Assembly (NCBI GenBank): GCA_035405785.1
Contig: DAONJS010000001.1
Location: 310,001 to 374,000, forward strand
Direction of reading: 5' to 3'
Length of the DNA stretch: 64,000 nt
From: BPGX01 sp035405785
GTDB taxonomy: Bacteria > Bacteroidota > Bacteroidia > B-17B0 > Aurantibacillaceae
Position numbers and translations under genes: made by a program. Of the stretch, positions 8,901-17,305 are shown piece by piece. Each line of letters opens with the position of its first letter. Positions within the stretch are counted from its first letter, which is position 1. The notes under the pieces are model-generated. The model had not been told where the DNA came from, made no database searches, and was given only the letters and a program-made list of their open reading frames with translations.

Positions 8901-10556
8901 CCATCCTCATCTTCTCTTACAACCACTTCTTATTTGAATAGTAATGGTATTTTCACTCCTTCTTTAGCGACAATAGGAACAAATACTATCATTGCAACAA
9001 ATGGGACTGGTACCTGCTCATCTACATCTTCAATTACCATCAATGTTGAACAATATCATCCTGCTACATTAACAGGAACAATAAACCCAATGTGCTTACC
9101 TAATTCAACAATTAACCTTCAAACTTTAGTACAAGATGCTAATGGAACTTGGTCTGGTAATGGTGTGAGTGGCTGGGTATTTAACCCAAGTGCAGCCGGA
9201 CCATCTACACATACACTAACTTATTTCAACCATTCTGTTCCAACGGTTACTTTATGTCCTGATACTTCTTATTTAGTTGTAAGTATAGATTCTTTACCAA
9301 CTCCATCATTTGTTCCAATGGGGCCATTCTGTAATACCTTTCCACCTCAACAAGTAACAGTAACGCCAACAGGTGGAGTATTTGGTACATCTAACGCACT
9401 TACTGCTAATGGTGTGTTTTATCCATCTGCGGCTAACATTGGAAATAATGTATTAACATACACTATATTTGCTTCAAATGGTGCTTGTCAAAAGACAGCA
9501 ACTACAAATGTATCTGTTGAACAATTTATTCCCGCAACATTAACTGGAACAGCAGGCCCGTTCTGTTACAATGCATTACCTTTTAACCTTAATTCTATAG
9601 CACAATATCCAGGTGGAACATGGCAGGGAACTGGTGTTTCAGGTGGAGTTTTTAATCCATCTATGTCAGGGCCAGGTACATTTATATTACAGTATTCAAC
9701 TCATTCTTCACCAACTGCAACGCTTTGCCCAGATGCCTCTACAATTGCAGTTAAAGTTAATCCACAACCGACAATATCAATTTCTGCAAATCCACTAAAA
9801 GGTTGTACACCTGTGAAATTCAATTTATCTGCACAAACATCTACAGTAGGAACAGTTACATGGATGGTTCAAGGACTACCACCACATCAAGGTAATCCAT
9901 TTGAGCCAACTATATCCACACCTGGAACATATAGTGTAGGAGCTGGTTTTATTGATGATGTAGGGTGTTCAACATTCTCTATTATGCCTAATCAATTAGT
10001 TGTTTACCCAAGACCAAAAGCTGATTTTATTGCAGAACCCGGATTTGAGTTAACAGTAGCAAATGGAGATGTTCTCTTACAAAATAATTCATCACCAATT
10101 TCCGGCAATACTTATACATGGAATGTGGCAAATATGTACAGCACAACTGATGTAAATACTTCTACTACCTTTACAATGGCTGGAACATATCCTGTTACTT
10201 TGTGGGCTACTAATATCTATGGTTGTAAAGATTCAGTAACCAAAACAATTAATGTGAAAAATGAATATGGATTTTATTTGCCAAATGCATTTACACCGTT
10301 TAATGATGATGGATTGAATGAAGAATTCAAACCCGTTTATTCTCCTTATGGAATAGATTTAGAAGGAGGATATGAAATGTTGATTTTTGATAGATGGGGT
10401 CATTTAATTTTCAAAACAAATGATATTGATAAAGGTTGGGATGGTACTAAAAATGGAGCAAAACTTCCACAAGATGTTTATGTTTACAAAATCAGATACA
10501 GAGATGCGCTCAAAAATTCTCATCAAGTTGTCGGACATGTAACATTATTGCATTAG
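5925..10556 (+). CDS. Giant secreted adhesin-like protein with T9SS type B (CHU_C) C-terminal domain
   Basis: 1543 residues, exported. A signal peptide (residues 1 to about 20, ending LLFAQ) is followed by a module at about 110-350 that is shared with the next gene. Then come Ig/PKD-like beta domains, a nested beta-sandwich module at about 712-908 (ARHQMLFTAAELLAAG ... WDGVSNILVDVCYN), two tandem repeats of about 155 residues (970-1124 and 1125-1281), and PKD-like domains. The last 90 residues begin FYLPNAFTPFNDDGLNEEF and contain MLIFDRWGHLIFKT and GWDGTKNGAKLPQDVYVYKI, the gliding-motility-associated CHU_C type B sorting signal. Similar proteins are surface adhesins or SprB-like filaments. 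Ligand unknown. It has its own promoter and probably forms a unit with the downstream gene. Confidence 0.9.
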   Translation: MRLISSTLIILLTSSLLFAQQVQKNVTSNSIPLEELGVTKEKLYQEAISAGAKNENDIVYYIERRIYELEMQYKIKNGLIDLKTIHAQQYQKGNYDPYATAKGGNVTIQSAYCSNASFELGNFNNWGASTGSSQTCGPAGSNSPTYSNIVPGINSPQGMNAALNSTNYHTLLNIPPTNPNGPTGYFQGGYDSMATKLVGSNHISEIPFKCPFFTDPYSVRLNGYMQANYRACRLTYTFNITPGNKNIQFAFAVVLYDGGHQSNEQPYFRTRVLDQNMNPLGGICGNYDINATQATTDTSFKVSSRSSWYRYRPWRLYSVDLTSPMYSTVTTVYLEFTVGGCCWGGHEAYAYVDAECSSGGATSSMCVGTNTAILTAPPGFVAYQWYTPSGSPVPPSQGGNTQTITIVPAVSGQVYQVQMVTGSGCTVTLNDTIKISNVQITSIGSNPSCVNGSSGSTWVNVTGSNLGYNYQWVNSSGATVSNTNTAVNLPPGIYTVNVSAPSCGLASATVQVGTKPPTYSQQTVYYCNGNPFAVINAPPGGTNYQWWWSNFLPAAAFNGQSSATITPPSNGMILYMSYITAQGCKDSIKYTLQSTSPLGNIQMSSVASICASSGNVGYATVNLQTPNSGPFSYSVTGASYNHTLTSYSKKDSLTGLAIGNYTATVFDGSCFYTTTFTISPYTFSYTLTPTTTTMCYSGTVNLAVNFGTMAPTSCGPATGMCTNPNVIQVGNGSNQNTQYTWPSVYGNWYRNARHQMLFTAAELLAAGVQPGKLSSIAFMVSSIPAGYIGNLPGFTIKIKCTSATQLTSSFDNSGFTTVWGPANYSPVTGWNTHNFTTNYDWDGVSNILVDVCYNIVGYTSNPIMPSTNTGVVRCVYYYSDSNPACGQVSGTTSTNRPNVKFGNCAGANPSQFTYNWTPSTFLSSTNTQSTTCIPTVTASTTMIYTVTVNPINQINCAQSQTASVQVFVPNTPTISAPSKVCDNFTPFQVTVTPSSSSLTTTSYLNSNGIFTPSLATIGTNTIIATNGTGTCSSTSSITINVEQYHPATLTGTINPMCLPNSTINLQTLVQDANGTWSGNGVSGWVFNPSAAGPSTHTLTYFNHSVPTVTLCPDTSYLVVSIDSLPTPSFVPMGPFCNTFPPQQVTVTPTGGVFGTSNALTANGVFYPSAANIGNNVLTYTIFASNGACQKTATTNVSVEQFIPATLTGTAGPFCYNALPFNLNSIAQYPGGTWQGTGVSGGVFNPSMSGPGTFILQYSTHSSPTATLCPDASTIAVKVNPQPTISISANPLKGCTPVKFNLSAQTSTVGTVTWMVQGLPPHQGNPFEPTISTPGTYSVGAGFIDDVGCSTFSIMPNQLVVYPRPKADFIAEPGFELTVANGDVLLQNNSSPISGNTYTWNVANMYSTTDVNTSTTFTMAGTYPVTLWATNIYGCKDSVTKTINVKNEYGFYLPNAFTPFNDDGLNEEFKPVYSPYGIDLEGGYEMLIFDRWGHLIFKTNDIDKGWDGTKNGAKLPQDVYVYKIRYRDALKNSHQVVGHVTLLH

Positions 10557-10618
10557 ATTCTTGAATATTTAAATAATTTTGGAATAACTCTTGAGTGATT
10601 GATATAAAAATTAAAATT

Positions 10619-11782
10619 ATGGAAACAAAAATTTTATCAAAGTTAATGATGATTGGTGCAACAGGATTGATTACTTTCAATTTGTATGCACAAAATTGTA
10701 ATGATGGTTTTGAAACAAATTCATTTGTAGGGTGGTTTGGTGCAAAAGGAAATAATTTAGGTAGCTATTCTGTGAGTATTACTGCTTTTAATACATCTCC
10801 GCCTGAGTTTGGAATTGAAACAGCAACTACTATTCCATGCAGTGACTCAACGGGAGCACCCGGAAATTATCAACCTATTGTACCATTAGGTTTTGGGCAG
10901 TATAGTGCAAGATTGGGTGTGGTAAATGCTCCTGGATCTAAAGTTGAAGCATTGACTTATACTTTTGCTCCTACTTCAAGTGATACAAGCTTTTTGTATG
11001 CATATTCAACATATCTACAAGCACCAGGTCATGCTCCTACTGATAATCCTTATTTTGTAATAGGTTTGTTAGACCAAAATGGTGATACAATTCCAGGAAG
11101 TTTATATTTATATCAAACAGGTACTACTTCTACTGTAGGTTTAGTCGCTTCTAATTGTAGTAGTTTTCTATTATTTAAACCCTGGACAATTAGAGGTATT
11201 AATTTATCTTCATACGCAGGTCAAGTAGTTACATTATTTGCAGTTAATGCAGATTGTGCTCTCGGTGGCCATTTTGCTTACAGTTATATTGATATGGATT
11301 GTGATGGTGTATTAAATGTTCCAATTCAACCAATGGTTACACTATCAGCAATTAGTGAAGCAGGTTCATCTTATCTCTGGAACACAGGGGCTACATCACC
11401 AACAATTACTGTCAATAATCCTCTTCCTAATAGTATGTATTCTTGTAAAGTAACTTTGCCTTCTTATTACTCACCTACAGGGCCATTTTCTTTTTATGTA
11501 ACTTATAAAATTACAGATACTACTACAATAGTCAAACAATTCAATCAAAATAATTCTAATATCTACCCAAATCCAACAAATGATTTTCTATATTTGAAAA
11601 ATAAATCAGATGTGAAAAAAATAGAGTTATTTGATATTTCTGGTTCAGCTATTAAAGTGAAAGAAATTGATTTGAATAAAAATCGTATTGATGTCTCTAA
11701 TTTATCAAATGGAATTTATTTTGTAAGAATTTACAGAAATGAAAGTGAATTCTCAATTGAGAAAATTGTTATTCAACATTAA
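10619..11782 (+). CDS. Secreted protein with T9SS type A sorting domain
   Basis: 387 residues. The frame is open from a GTG at 10595, but the ATG at 10619 gives a clean signal peptide (METKILSKLMMIGATGLITF, cleavage after LYAQ). Residues of about 25-240 form a module clearly related to the N-terminal module of the preceding giant protein: both have a LTYTF strand, a NPYF...LLDQN stretch, a PW segment and a closing GGHxAYxYxDxxC signature. The C-terminal 80 residues (NIYPNPTNDFLYLKN ... GIYFVRIYRN) are a Por/type A T9SS sorting domain. The gene ends before a strong bidirectional terminator. Likely a surface or released binding protein; the ligand is unknown. Confidence 0.85.
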   Translation: METKILSKLMMIGATGLITFNLYAQNCNDGFETNSFVGWFGAKGNNLGSYSVSITAFNTSPPEFGIETATTIPCSDSTGAPGNYQPIVPLGFGQYSARLGVVNAPGSKVEALTYTFAPTSSDTSFLYAYSTYLQAPGHAPTDNPYFVIGLLDQNGDTIPGSLYLYQTGTTSTVGLVASNCSSFLLFKPWTIRGINLSSYAGQVVTLFAVNADCALGGHFAYSYIDMDCDGVLNVPIQPMVTLSAISEAGSSYLWNTGATSPTITVNNPLPNSMYSCKVTLPSYYSPTGPFSFYVTYKITDTTTIVKQFNQNNSNIYPNPTNDFLYLKNKSDVKKIELFDISGSAIKVKEIDLNKNRIDVSNLSNGIYFVRIYRNESEFSIEKIVIQH

Positions 11783-11810
11783 TCAAAATATTAATTAATA
11801 TAAAAACTAA

Positions 11811-11838
11811 AAAACCTCTGGATGTCCAGAGGTTTTTT
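11811..11838. terminator. Bidirectional rho-independent terminator
   Basis: Perfect 12-bp inverted repeat AAAACCTCTGGA / TCCAGAGGTTTT with a 2-base spacer and T runs on both strands. It lies between the convergent T9SS cargo gene and the HPPD gene and can serve both. Confidence 0.9.
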
Positions 11839-11868
11839 AGTTAATTAGTTACTAAAGAAAATACGAGA

Positions 11869-12999
11869 TTATAGATTACCTCTCTTTGCTTGTTCTCTTT
11901 CAATGCTTTCAAACAATGCTTTGAAATTTCCTTTTCCAAAAGATTTTGCACCTTTTCTTTGAATGATTTCATAAAATAAAGTAGGTCTGTCTTCAACAGG
12001 TTTTGTAAAGATTTGAAGTAAATAACCTTCATCATCTCTGTCAATAAGGATTTTTAATTTTCTTAATGTTTCTAAATCTTCATCAATCTTACCTACTCTG
12101 TCTAAAACTGTTTCGTAATAAGTGTCTGGAGTGTCTAAAAATTCAACACCTCTTTTTCTCATTTCTGTTACGGTTTCAATAATGTTATCAGTGGCTAATG
12201 CAATGTGTTGCACACCTGGTGCTTCATAAAAATCAAGATATTCTTCAATTTGAGATTTCTTTTTACCTTTTGCAGGTTCATTAATAGGAAATTTAATATA
12301 ACCATTTCCATTAGACATCACTTTGCTCATCAAAGCAGAGTATTCAGTAGAAATATCTTTGTCATCAAAAGTAAGCAGGTTGTAAAAACCCATCACTTCT
12401 TCATAAAATTTTACCCACAAATTCATTTCACCTAAATTTACATTTCCAACCATGTGGTCAATGTATTTAAATCCTAATGGTGTTGTTTTATATTCAGGAT
12501 TCCATGCCTGATAGCCAGGAAGAAATACACCATTGTAGTTTTTTCTTTCAGTAAAAATATGTACAGTATCGCCATAAATATGAATACCACTTTGAATGAC
12601 ATAACCATCTTTATCTTCATATTTTGTGGGTGATAAAAATGGCTTAGCACCTCTTTTTACAGTTTCTTCAAATGCTTTTGTAGCATCATCTACCCAGAGA
12701 GCTATTACTCTTACACCATCACCATGTTTTACAATATGTTGATTGATAGGATGTTTTGAATTTAAAGGAGAAGTAAGCACTAATCTTACTTTGCCTTGTT
12801 GTAAAACATAAGATGCAGTTTCTCTGTTACCTGTTTCTAATCCGCTATATGCAAGTGGCTGAAAGCCAAATGCGGTTTGATAATAATATGCGGCTTGTTT
12901 TGCATTTCCTACATAAAATTCTACATAATCAGTGCCATTGATAGGTAACCAATCACCTGTTTTTGCAGTGTTTGGAGATGATTTTACTTGTGCTTCCAT
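11869..12999 (-). CDS. hppD: 4-hydroxyphenylpyruvate dioxygenase
   Basis: 376 residues, the usual length for HPPD, the Fe(II) enzyme that converts 4-hydroxyphenylpyruvate to homogentisate in tyrosine breakdown. Two VOC-type halves are visible: residues 20-150 (DYVEFYVGNAKQAAYYYQ) and 178-345. The iron ligands appear as H182 (DHMVGNV), H265 (VQHIALATDN) and E344 (FYEIIQRKG). The segment EGYLLQIFTKPVEDRPTLFY is highly characteristic of the family. No other tyrosine-pathway gene is adjacent, so it appears to be a single-gene transcription unit. A TATCTTTG element precedes the start. Confidence 0.96.
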   Translation of the reverse strand: MEAQVKSSPNTAKTGDWLPINGTDYVEFYVGNAKQAAYYYQTAFGFQPLAYSGLETGNRETASYVLQQGKVRLVLTSPLNSKHPINQHIVKHGDGVRVIALWVDDATKAFEETVKRGAKPFLSPTKYEDKDGYVIQSGIHIYGDTVHIFTERKNYNGVFLPGYQAWNPEYKTTPLGFKYIDHMVGNVNLGEMNLWVKFYEEVMGFYNLLTFDDKDISTEYSALMSKVMSNGNGYIKFPINEPAKGKKKSQIEEYLDFYEAPGVQHIALATDNIIETVTEMRKRGVEFLDTPDTYYETVLDRVGKIDEDLETLRKLKILIDRDDEGYLLQIFTKPVEDRPTLFYEIIQRKGAKSFGKGNFKALFESIEREQAKRGNL

Positions 13000-13016
13000 A
13001 TCTTTATATTTTTCTG

Positions 13017-13024
13017 CAAAGATA
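13017..13024 (-). promoter_or_regulatory. -7 promoter element (TATCTTTG) upstream of hppD
   Basis: Minus-strand TATCTTTG lies 17 bp before the ATG and matches TAnnTTTG. No well-spaced TTG at -33 is obvious. Confidence 0.5.
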
Positions 13025-13111
13025 ATGATTTTTTTGTCAATATTATTAATGATTTAAATCAGTTTTTACTAAGTGTAGGAATTTGTTTATATTTTCAGCA
13101 AAAATTTAAAA

Positions 13112-15520
13112 ATGAAAAAATATACTATTTGTATTTTGATGATTTTTTTTAGTGCGTTAGTATTTTCACAAAATAACTTTTCCTGTCAAAAAAATAAATC
13201 GGTTCAAAACACTTATAGTTTGTATTACTCACCAGAAAATATGAGAAGTGATACTTTTGATATTTTACATTATGATATTCATTTGGATGTATTATTTACT
13301 TCATCTACAATTGCAGGATATACTGAGATTCAAATGGTTACAAAGATGAATGGTCAATCATCTATTCGTTTTGATTTACTTAAAATGCAAATTGATTCGG
13401 TGAAAGTGAATAATGTCAATACATTATTTTCTTACAATGACACATTATTGAATGTATCATTGAATGGAACTAAAAATACAGGTGATACCACTTACATCAA
13501 AGTTTTTTATCATGGTGTGCCACAAATGGATGCTTCTGGGTGGGGAGGTTTTTATTTTAATGGCAATTATGCATTTAATTTAGGTGTTGGATTTGCGGCT
13601 GTGCCTCATAATTTTGGAAGAGTTTGGTTTCCTTGTTTTGATAATTTTGTTGAAAAAAGCAAATATGATTTTTACATTAGTTCAGATACTACAAAGTTTG
13701 CTTATTGTAATGGAATGATGATTAAAGATACTATTCTAAATGGTAAAAGAATTCGTCACTGGAAAATGTTGAATGAAATTCCTTCTTATTTGGCATCAGT
13801 GGCAGTAGCAGATTATACAGAAGTAAAATCCGTCATCAGTACACCTTCTCATACCATACCTGCTATAATTGCTGCAAGGCTATCTGATACAAATGGCGTA
13901 AAGGTTGCATTTGTCAATTTACCAAATGCTGTTAATATCTTTGAAGATAAATATGGTTTGTATCAATGGAACAGAGTAGGGTATTGTCTTGTTCCATTTA
14001 GTAGTGGAGCGATGGAGCATGCAACAAACATTGCATATCCTCAATTAGCAATAGGCACAACTGCTTATGAAGCACAATTGATGGCTCATGAATTATCTCA
14101 TCACTGGTGGGGCGATTTGGTAACCTGCGAAACACAGGAAGATATGTGGATTAACGAAGGTATGGCTACATACAGCGAAATGATTTTTTTAGAAAACAAA
14201 TATAATTATTCACAATATCAAAATCAATTGTTATCAATGCTTTCTGAAATGGTGCAGTTTGGAAATTTCAAAGAACAACAATATTGGCCAGTTTCAGGTG
14301 TGCCATCTCAATACACTTATGGAGACCATGTGTATAAAAAGGGTGCTATTGTAGCACATAATTTAAGGACTTATATGGGTGATAGTTTGTTTTTTGGTGG
14401 ATTAAAATATGTGCTTACCCAAAAGGCATTTAAAAATATGAACAGTGCGGAATTTCAACAGTTGTTAGAAAATTATTCAGGTTTGAGTTTAAATGATTTT
14501 TTTCAAGGATGGGTATTCAATGGCGGCTATCCTGTGTTTACAATAGATTCAGCAAGGTATCAAAATTTAAGTGGAAGTAATTATTTGGCAAAAGTTTATA
14601 TAAAACAAAAGTTACATGGGGCACCTTCATTTTACAATAATGTTCCACTTTCAGTTTCATTTTTTGATAATAACTGGCAACCACATACTTACAAAGCAAT
14701 CGTTTCAGGTAGTGTAATAACGTTTACAACCACATTAAATTTTTTACCTGAATTTGTTATTTTGAATTATGATAAAAAACTTGCTTATGCTTCATTAGGA
14801 GATGCAAAGGTTATTAAAAACACTGGAAATATAAGTTTTGCAAATTCAAAAATTAGTATCAATGTAATTAATAAAGGGAATGATTCATCTTTTATTTATG
14901 CAGAACATCATTTTGCTGAACCAGACCCACAAAAAAATTTAACAGGTAAAAAGTATAAATTATCTAATCAACATTATTGGAAAATTTCAGGAAAATTGAG
15001 TAACGGATTTTATGCAAAACTGAGGTTGAATTATAGTGGTAATCTGGTTTATTCAGGTTATGGTTGTATGGACACATGTTTGACTTTTATAAATTCAGAT
15101 AGTATAACAGTATTATATAGACCAGATGTATCAAGCGATTGGCGAGAAGTAAGTTTTACAAAATATCCTTCAGGAAGCAAAGCAGGAATGTTGTATGTAG
15201 ATACATTGCTTTTAGGAGAATATACTTTTGCTAACAAAAACGGGACATTTACAGGTATTAATGAAATAAAGTTTGATAAAATGAAAGAGTTGAAAGTTTA
15301 TCCAAATCCTTCATCACAATCTTTAAAAATTGAAATTCCTGATGAGATAAAACATAAAAAATTGAATGCAAATATTTACTCTGCTGAAATGAAATTGATA
15401 AAAGTTATTCCATTAGATGATAATGCAATTACAGATTTATCAATGCTTTCATCAGGAAGTTATTTTATTGTATTAAATGATGGAAAGAATTTTTATTATG
15501 CAAAATTTATACGAAATTAA
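13112..15520 (+). CDS. Secreted M1-family (gluzincin) aminopeptidase with T9SS type A sorting domain
   Basis: 802 residues. A signal peptide (MKKYTICILMIFFSALVFSQ) is followed by an M1 N-terminal beta domain, then the catalytic domain with HELSHHWWG: zinc ligands H326 and H330, catalytic E327, and E349 nineteen residues later in WINEG. A GAMEHATNIAYP segment takes the place of the classical GAMEN substrate-binding motif, so the final Asn is changed. The C-terminus (KELKVYPNPSSQSLKIEI ... SGSYFIVLNDG) is a type A T9SS signal. The protein is therefore predicted to be an extracellular peptidase used for protein degradation. It precedes a DUF6029 outer-membrane protein gene by 43 bp on the same strand. 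Confidence 0.93.
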   Translation: MKKYTICILMIFFSALVFSQNNFSCQKNKSVQNTYSLYYSPENMRSDTFDILHYDIHLDVLFTSSTIAGYTEIQMVTKMNGQSSIRFDLLKMQIDSVKVNNVNTLFSYNDTLLNVSLNGTKNTGDTTYIKVFYHGVPQMDASGWGGFYFNGNYAFNLGVGFAAVPHNFGRVWFPCFDNFVEKSKYDFYISSDTTKFAYCNGMMIKDTILNGKRIRHWKMLNEIPSYLASVAVADYTEVKSVISTPSHTIPAIIAARLSDTNGVKVAFVNLPNAVNIFEDKYGLYQWNRVGYCLVPFSSGAMEHATNIAYPQLAIGTTAYEAQLMAHELSHHWWGDLVTCETQEDMWINEGMATYSEMIFLENKYNYSQYQNQLLSMLSEMVQFGNFKEQQYWPVSGVPSQYTYGDHVYKKGAIVAHNLRTYMGDSLFFGGLKYVLTQKAFKNMNSAEFQQLLENYSGLSLNDFFQGWVFNGGYPVFTIDSARYQNLSGSNYLAKVYIKQKLHGAPSFYNNVPLSVSFFDNNWQPHTYKAIVSGSVITFTTTLNFLPEFVILNYDKKLAYASLGDAKVIKNTGNISFANSKISINVINKGNDSSFIYAEHHFAEPDPQKNLTGKKYKLSNQHYWKISGKLSNGFYAKLRLNYSGNLVYSGYGCMDTCLTFINSDSITVLYRPDVSSDWREVSFTKYPSGSKAGMLYVDTLLLGEYTFANKNGTFTGINEIKFDKMKELKVYPNPSSQSLKIEIPDEIKHKKLNANIYSAEMKLIKVIPLDDNAITDLSMLSSGSYFIVLNDGKNFYYAKFIRN

Positions 15521-15563
15521 ATTTGTTTAAGAATTAAATTTTTAAATACTTTGTCCGAAAAAA

Positions 15564-17204
15564 ATGAGAAATATTTGGATAATCATTTTTTGTAGTTTTT
15601 TAATTCAATTAAATGCACAAAACAAAAGTGATGCAACAGTGCATGGTAATTTTGAAATTGATGCACAATATTATGAGCCAGATTCATTGATAGGTGCACC
15701 AAAAGTACCAGAAAAAGTTTTGTCTAATGTATTTGGAAATATCGTTTATGAAAAAGATAAATTTTCTGCTGGCATTAGATATGAAGCATATAATAATGTG
15801 ATGCAGGGATTTGATAAAAGATACAAAGGACAAGGTATTGCATATAGATTTGCAAGATATAAAACAGATTTGTTAGACATTACTATCGGTAATATCTATG
15901 AGCAATTTGGCAGTGGACTTATTTTCAGAACATATTATGAACCCGGATTGTTGTATGATAATTCATTAGATGGAGCAAGAGTAATAGCCACTCCTCACAA
16001 AGCATTAACATTCAAAGGTTTAATAGGAAGACAAAGAAACTTTTTTTCATTAGGAGAAGGTATAGTTAGAGCATTTGATGGAGAATTAGTGATAAATGAT
16101 TTGTTTGATTCATTGAATTTGAAAACAAAATTTATAATTGGAGGAAGTTTTGTAAGTAAATATCAGGCAGATAAAGATCCAGATTTAGTTTTACCTGAAA
16201 ATGTAGGATGTTATGGCGGCAGAATAAATATAATCAATGAAAGCATTAATTTTTTTGCAGAATATGCATATAAAATCAATGATCCATCTTATATCAATAA
16301 TTATAGTTATAAGTTTGGAGAAGCATTGTTTGCATCCTTCTCTTATGCAACAAGTGGATTTGCATTTATATTACAAGGTAAAAGAATAGACAATATGAAT
16401 TTTAGAAGTGAAAGAGATGCAACATTACAACAATTGCTGATAAATTATATGCCAGCAACTACCAAACAACATACTTATTTGATGCCTGCATTTTATCCTT
16501 ATGCCACTCAACCAAATGGGGAAATTGGCGGCATGGCTGAAATGCAATTTAAATTACCTAAAAATACTCTATTAGGAGGAACTTATGGCACAGATGTAAC
16601 TATTAATTTTTCATTTGCAAATGGATTGAAAATTCATCCACTATCTGATTCTGCTACCTCAATGAATTTGTATAGTACCCGATGGGATGAAATTGGCGAT
16701 CAATATTATCATGATTTTTTTATAGAAATACAGAGAAAAATCAATAAGAAGTGGAAATTTACTGCATTGTATTCAAATCAATTTTACAATAGAAATATAG
16801 TTATGTTTAATTCATCAAATGCTGGTTTTCCAAATATGCAAGCACATATTGGAGTGATAGATGTAACTTACAAATACAAACCGCATTCTGCTATTAGAAT
16901 GGAGTTACAAGAAAGATATGCTTATCATAAAGACATCAATGGAGGAAGTTGGGCTGTGGGATTATTAGAATGGACACCATCATCACATTTTTATGTAACA
17001 TTGATAGATCAATATAATTATGGAAATCCTGATTCTAAATTGCAATTACATTATTATACCGGAGGTATAGGATTTATTAAAGATTCAAACAGAATAAGCA
17101 TTACTTACGGAAAACAAAGAGCCGGTGTATTTTGTGTAGGTGGGGTGTGCAGAAATGTTCCTGCTTCAAATGGTGTGGCAATAAGTATTACTTCTACATT
17201 TTAG
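15564..17204 (+). CDS. DUF6029-family outer-membrane protein
   Basis: 546 residues with a signal peptide ending in LNAQ. The opening region (VHGNFEIDAQYYEPDSLIGA, followed by a segment with GNIYEQFGSGLIFR) is characteristic of DUF6029, a Bacteroidota family of predicted beta-barrel proteins of unknown function. Alternating hydrophobic strands run throughout and the last residue is phenylalanine (SITSTF), typical of outer-membrane barrels. It follows the M1 peptidase gene closely and may be cotranscribed; a functional link is inference. No terminator hairpin is obvious after it. Confidence 0.8.
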   Translation: MRNIWIIIFCSFLIQLNAQNKSDATVHGNFEIDAQYYEPDSLIGAPKVPEKVLSNVFGNIVYEKDKFSAGIRYEAYNNVMQGFDKRYKGQGIAYRFARYKTDLLDITIGNIYEQFGSGLIFRTYYEPGLLYDNSLDGARVIATPHKALTFKGLIGRQRNFFSLGEGIVRAFDGELVINDLFDSLNLKTKFIIGGSFVSKYQADKDPDLVLPENVGCYGGRINIINESINFFAEYAYKINDPSYINNYSYKFGEALFASFSYATSGFAFILQGKRIDNMNFRSERDATLQQLLINYMPATTKQHTYLMPAFYPYATQPNGEIGGMAEMQFKLPKNTLLGGTYGTDVTINFSFANGLKIHPLSDSATSMNLYSTRWDEIGDQYYHDFFIEIQRKINKKWKFTALYSNQFYNRNIVMFNSSNAGFPNMQAHIGVIDVTYKYKPHSAIRMELQERYAYHKDINGGSWAVGLLEWTPSSHFYVTLIDQYNYGNPDSKLQLHYYTGGIGFIKDSNRISITYGKQRAGVFCVGGVCRNVPASNGVAISITSTF

Positions 17205-17305
17205 AGAAGAGCTTTTAGTTTTTAATTTTTAGTGCCGACGCAATTTAGTTAGGTTGCTGGCCATTTTGGGCAGATCATTGAACATTGAGAATTGAACATT
17301 GAATA

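Noticed and set aside
8833..9765. Possible CRISPR-like array suggested by repeated words
   Set aside because: The repeats are about 465 bp long, diverged and in frame, encoding tandem protein domains. No short repeats with regular spacers occur anywhere in the window.
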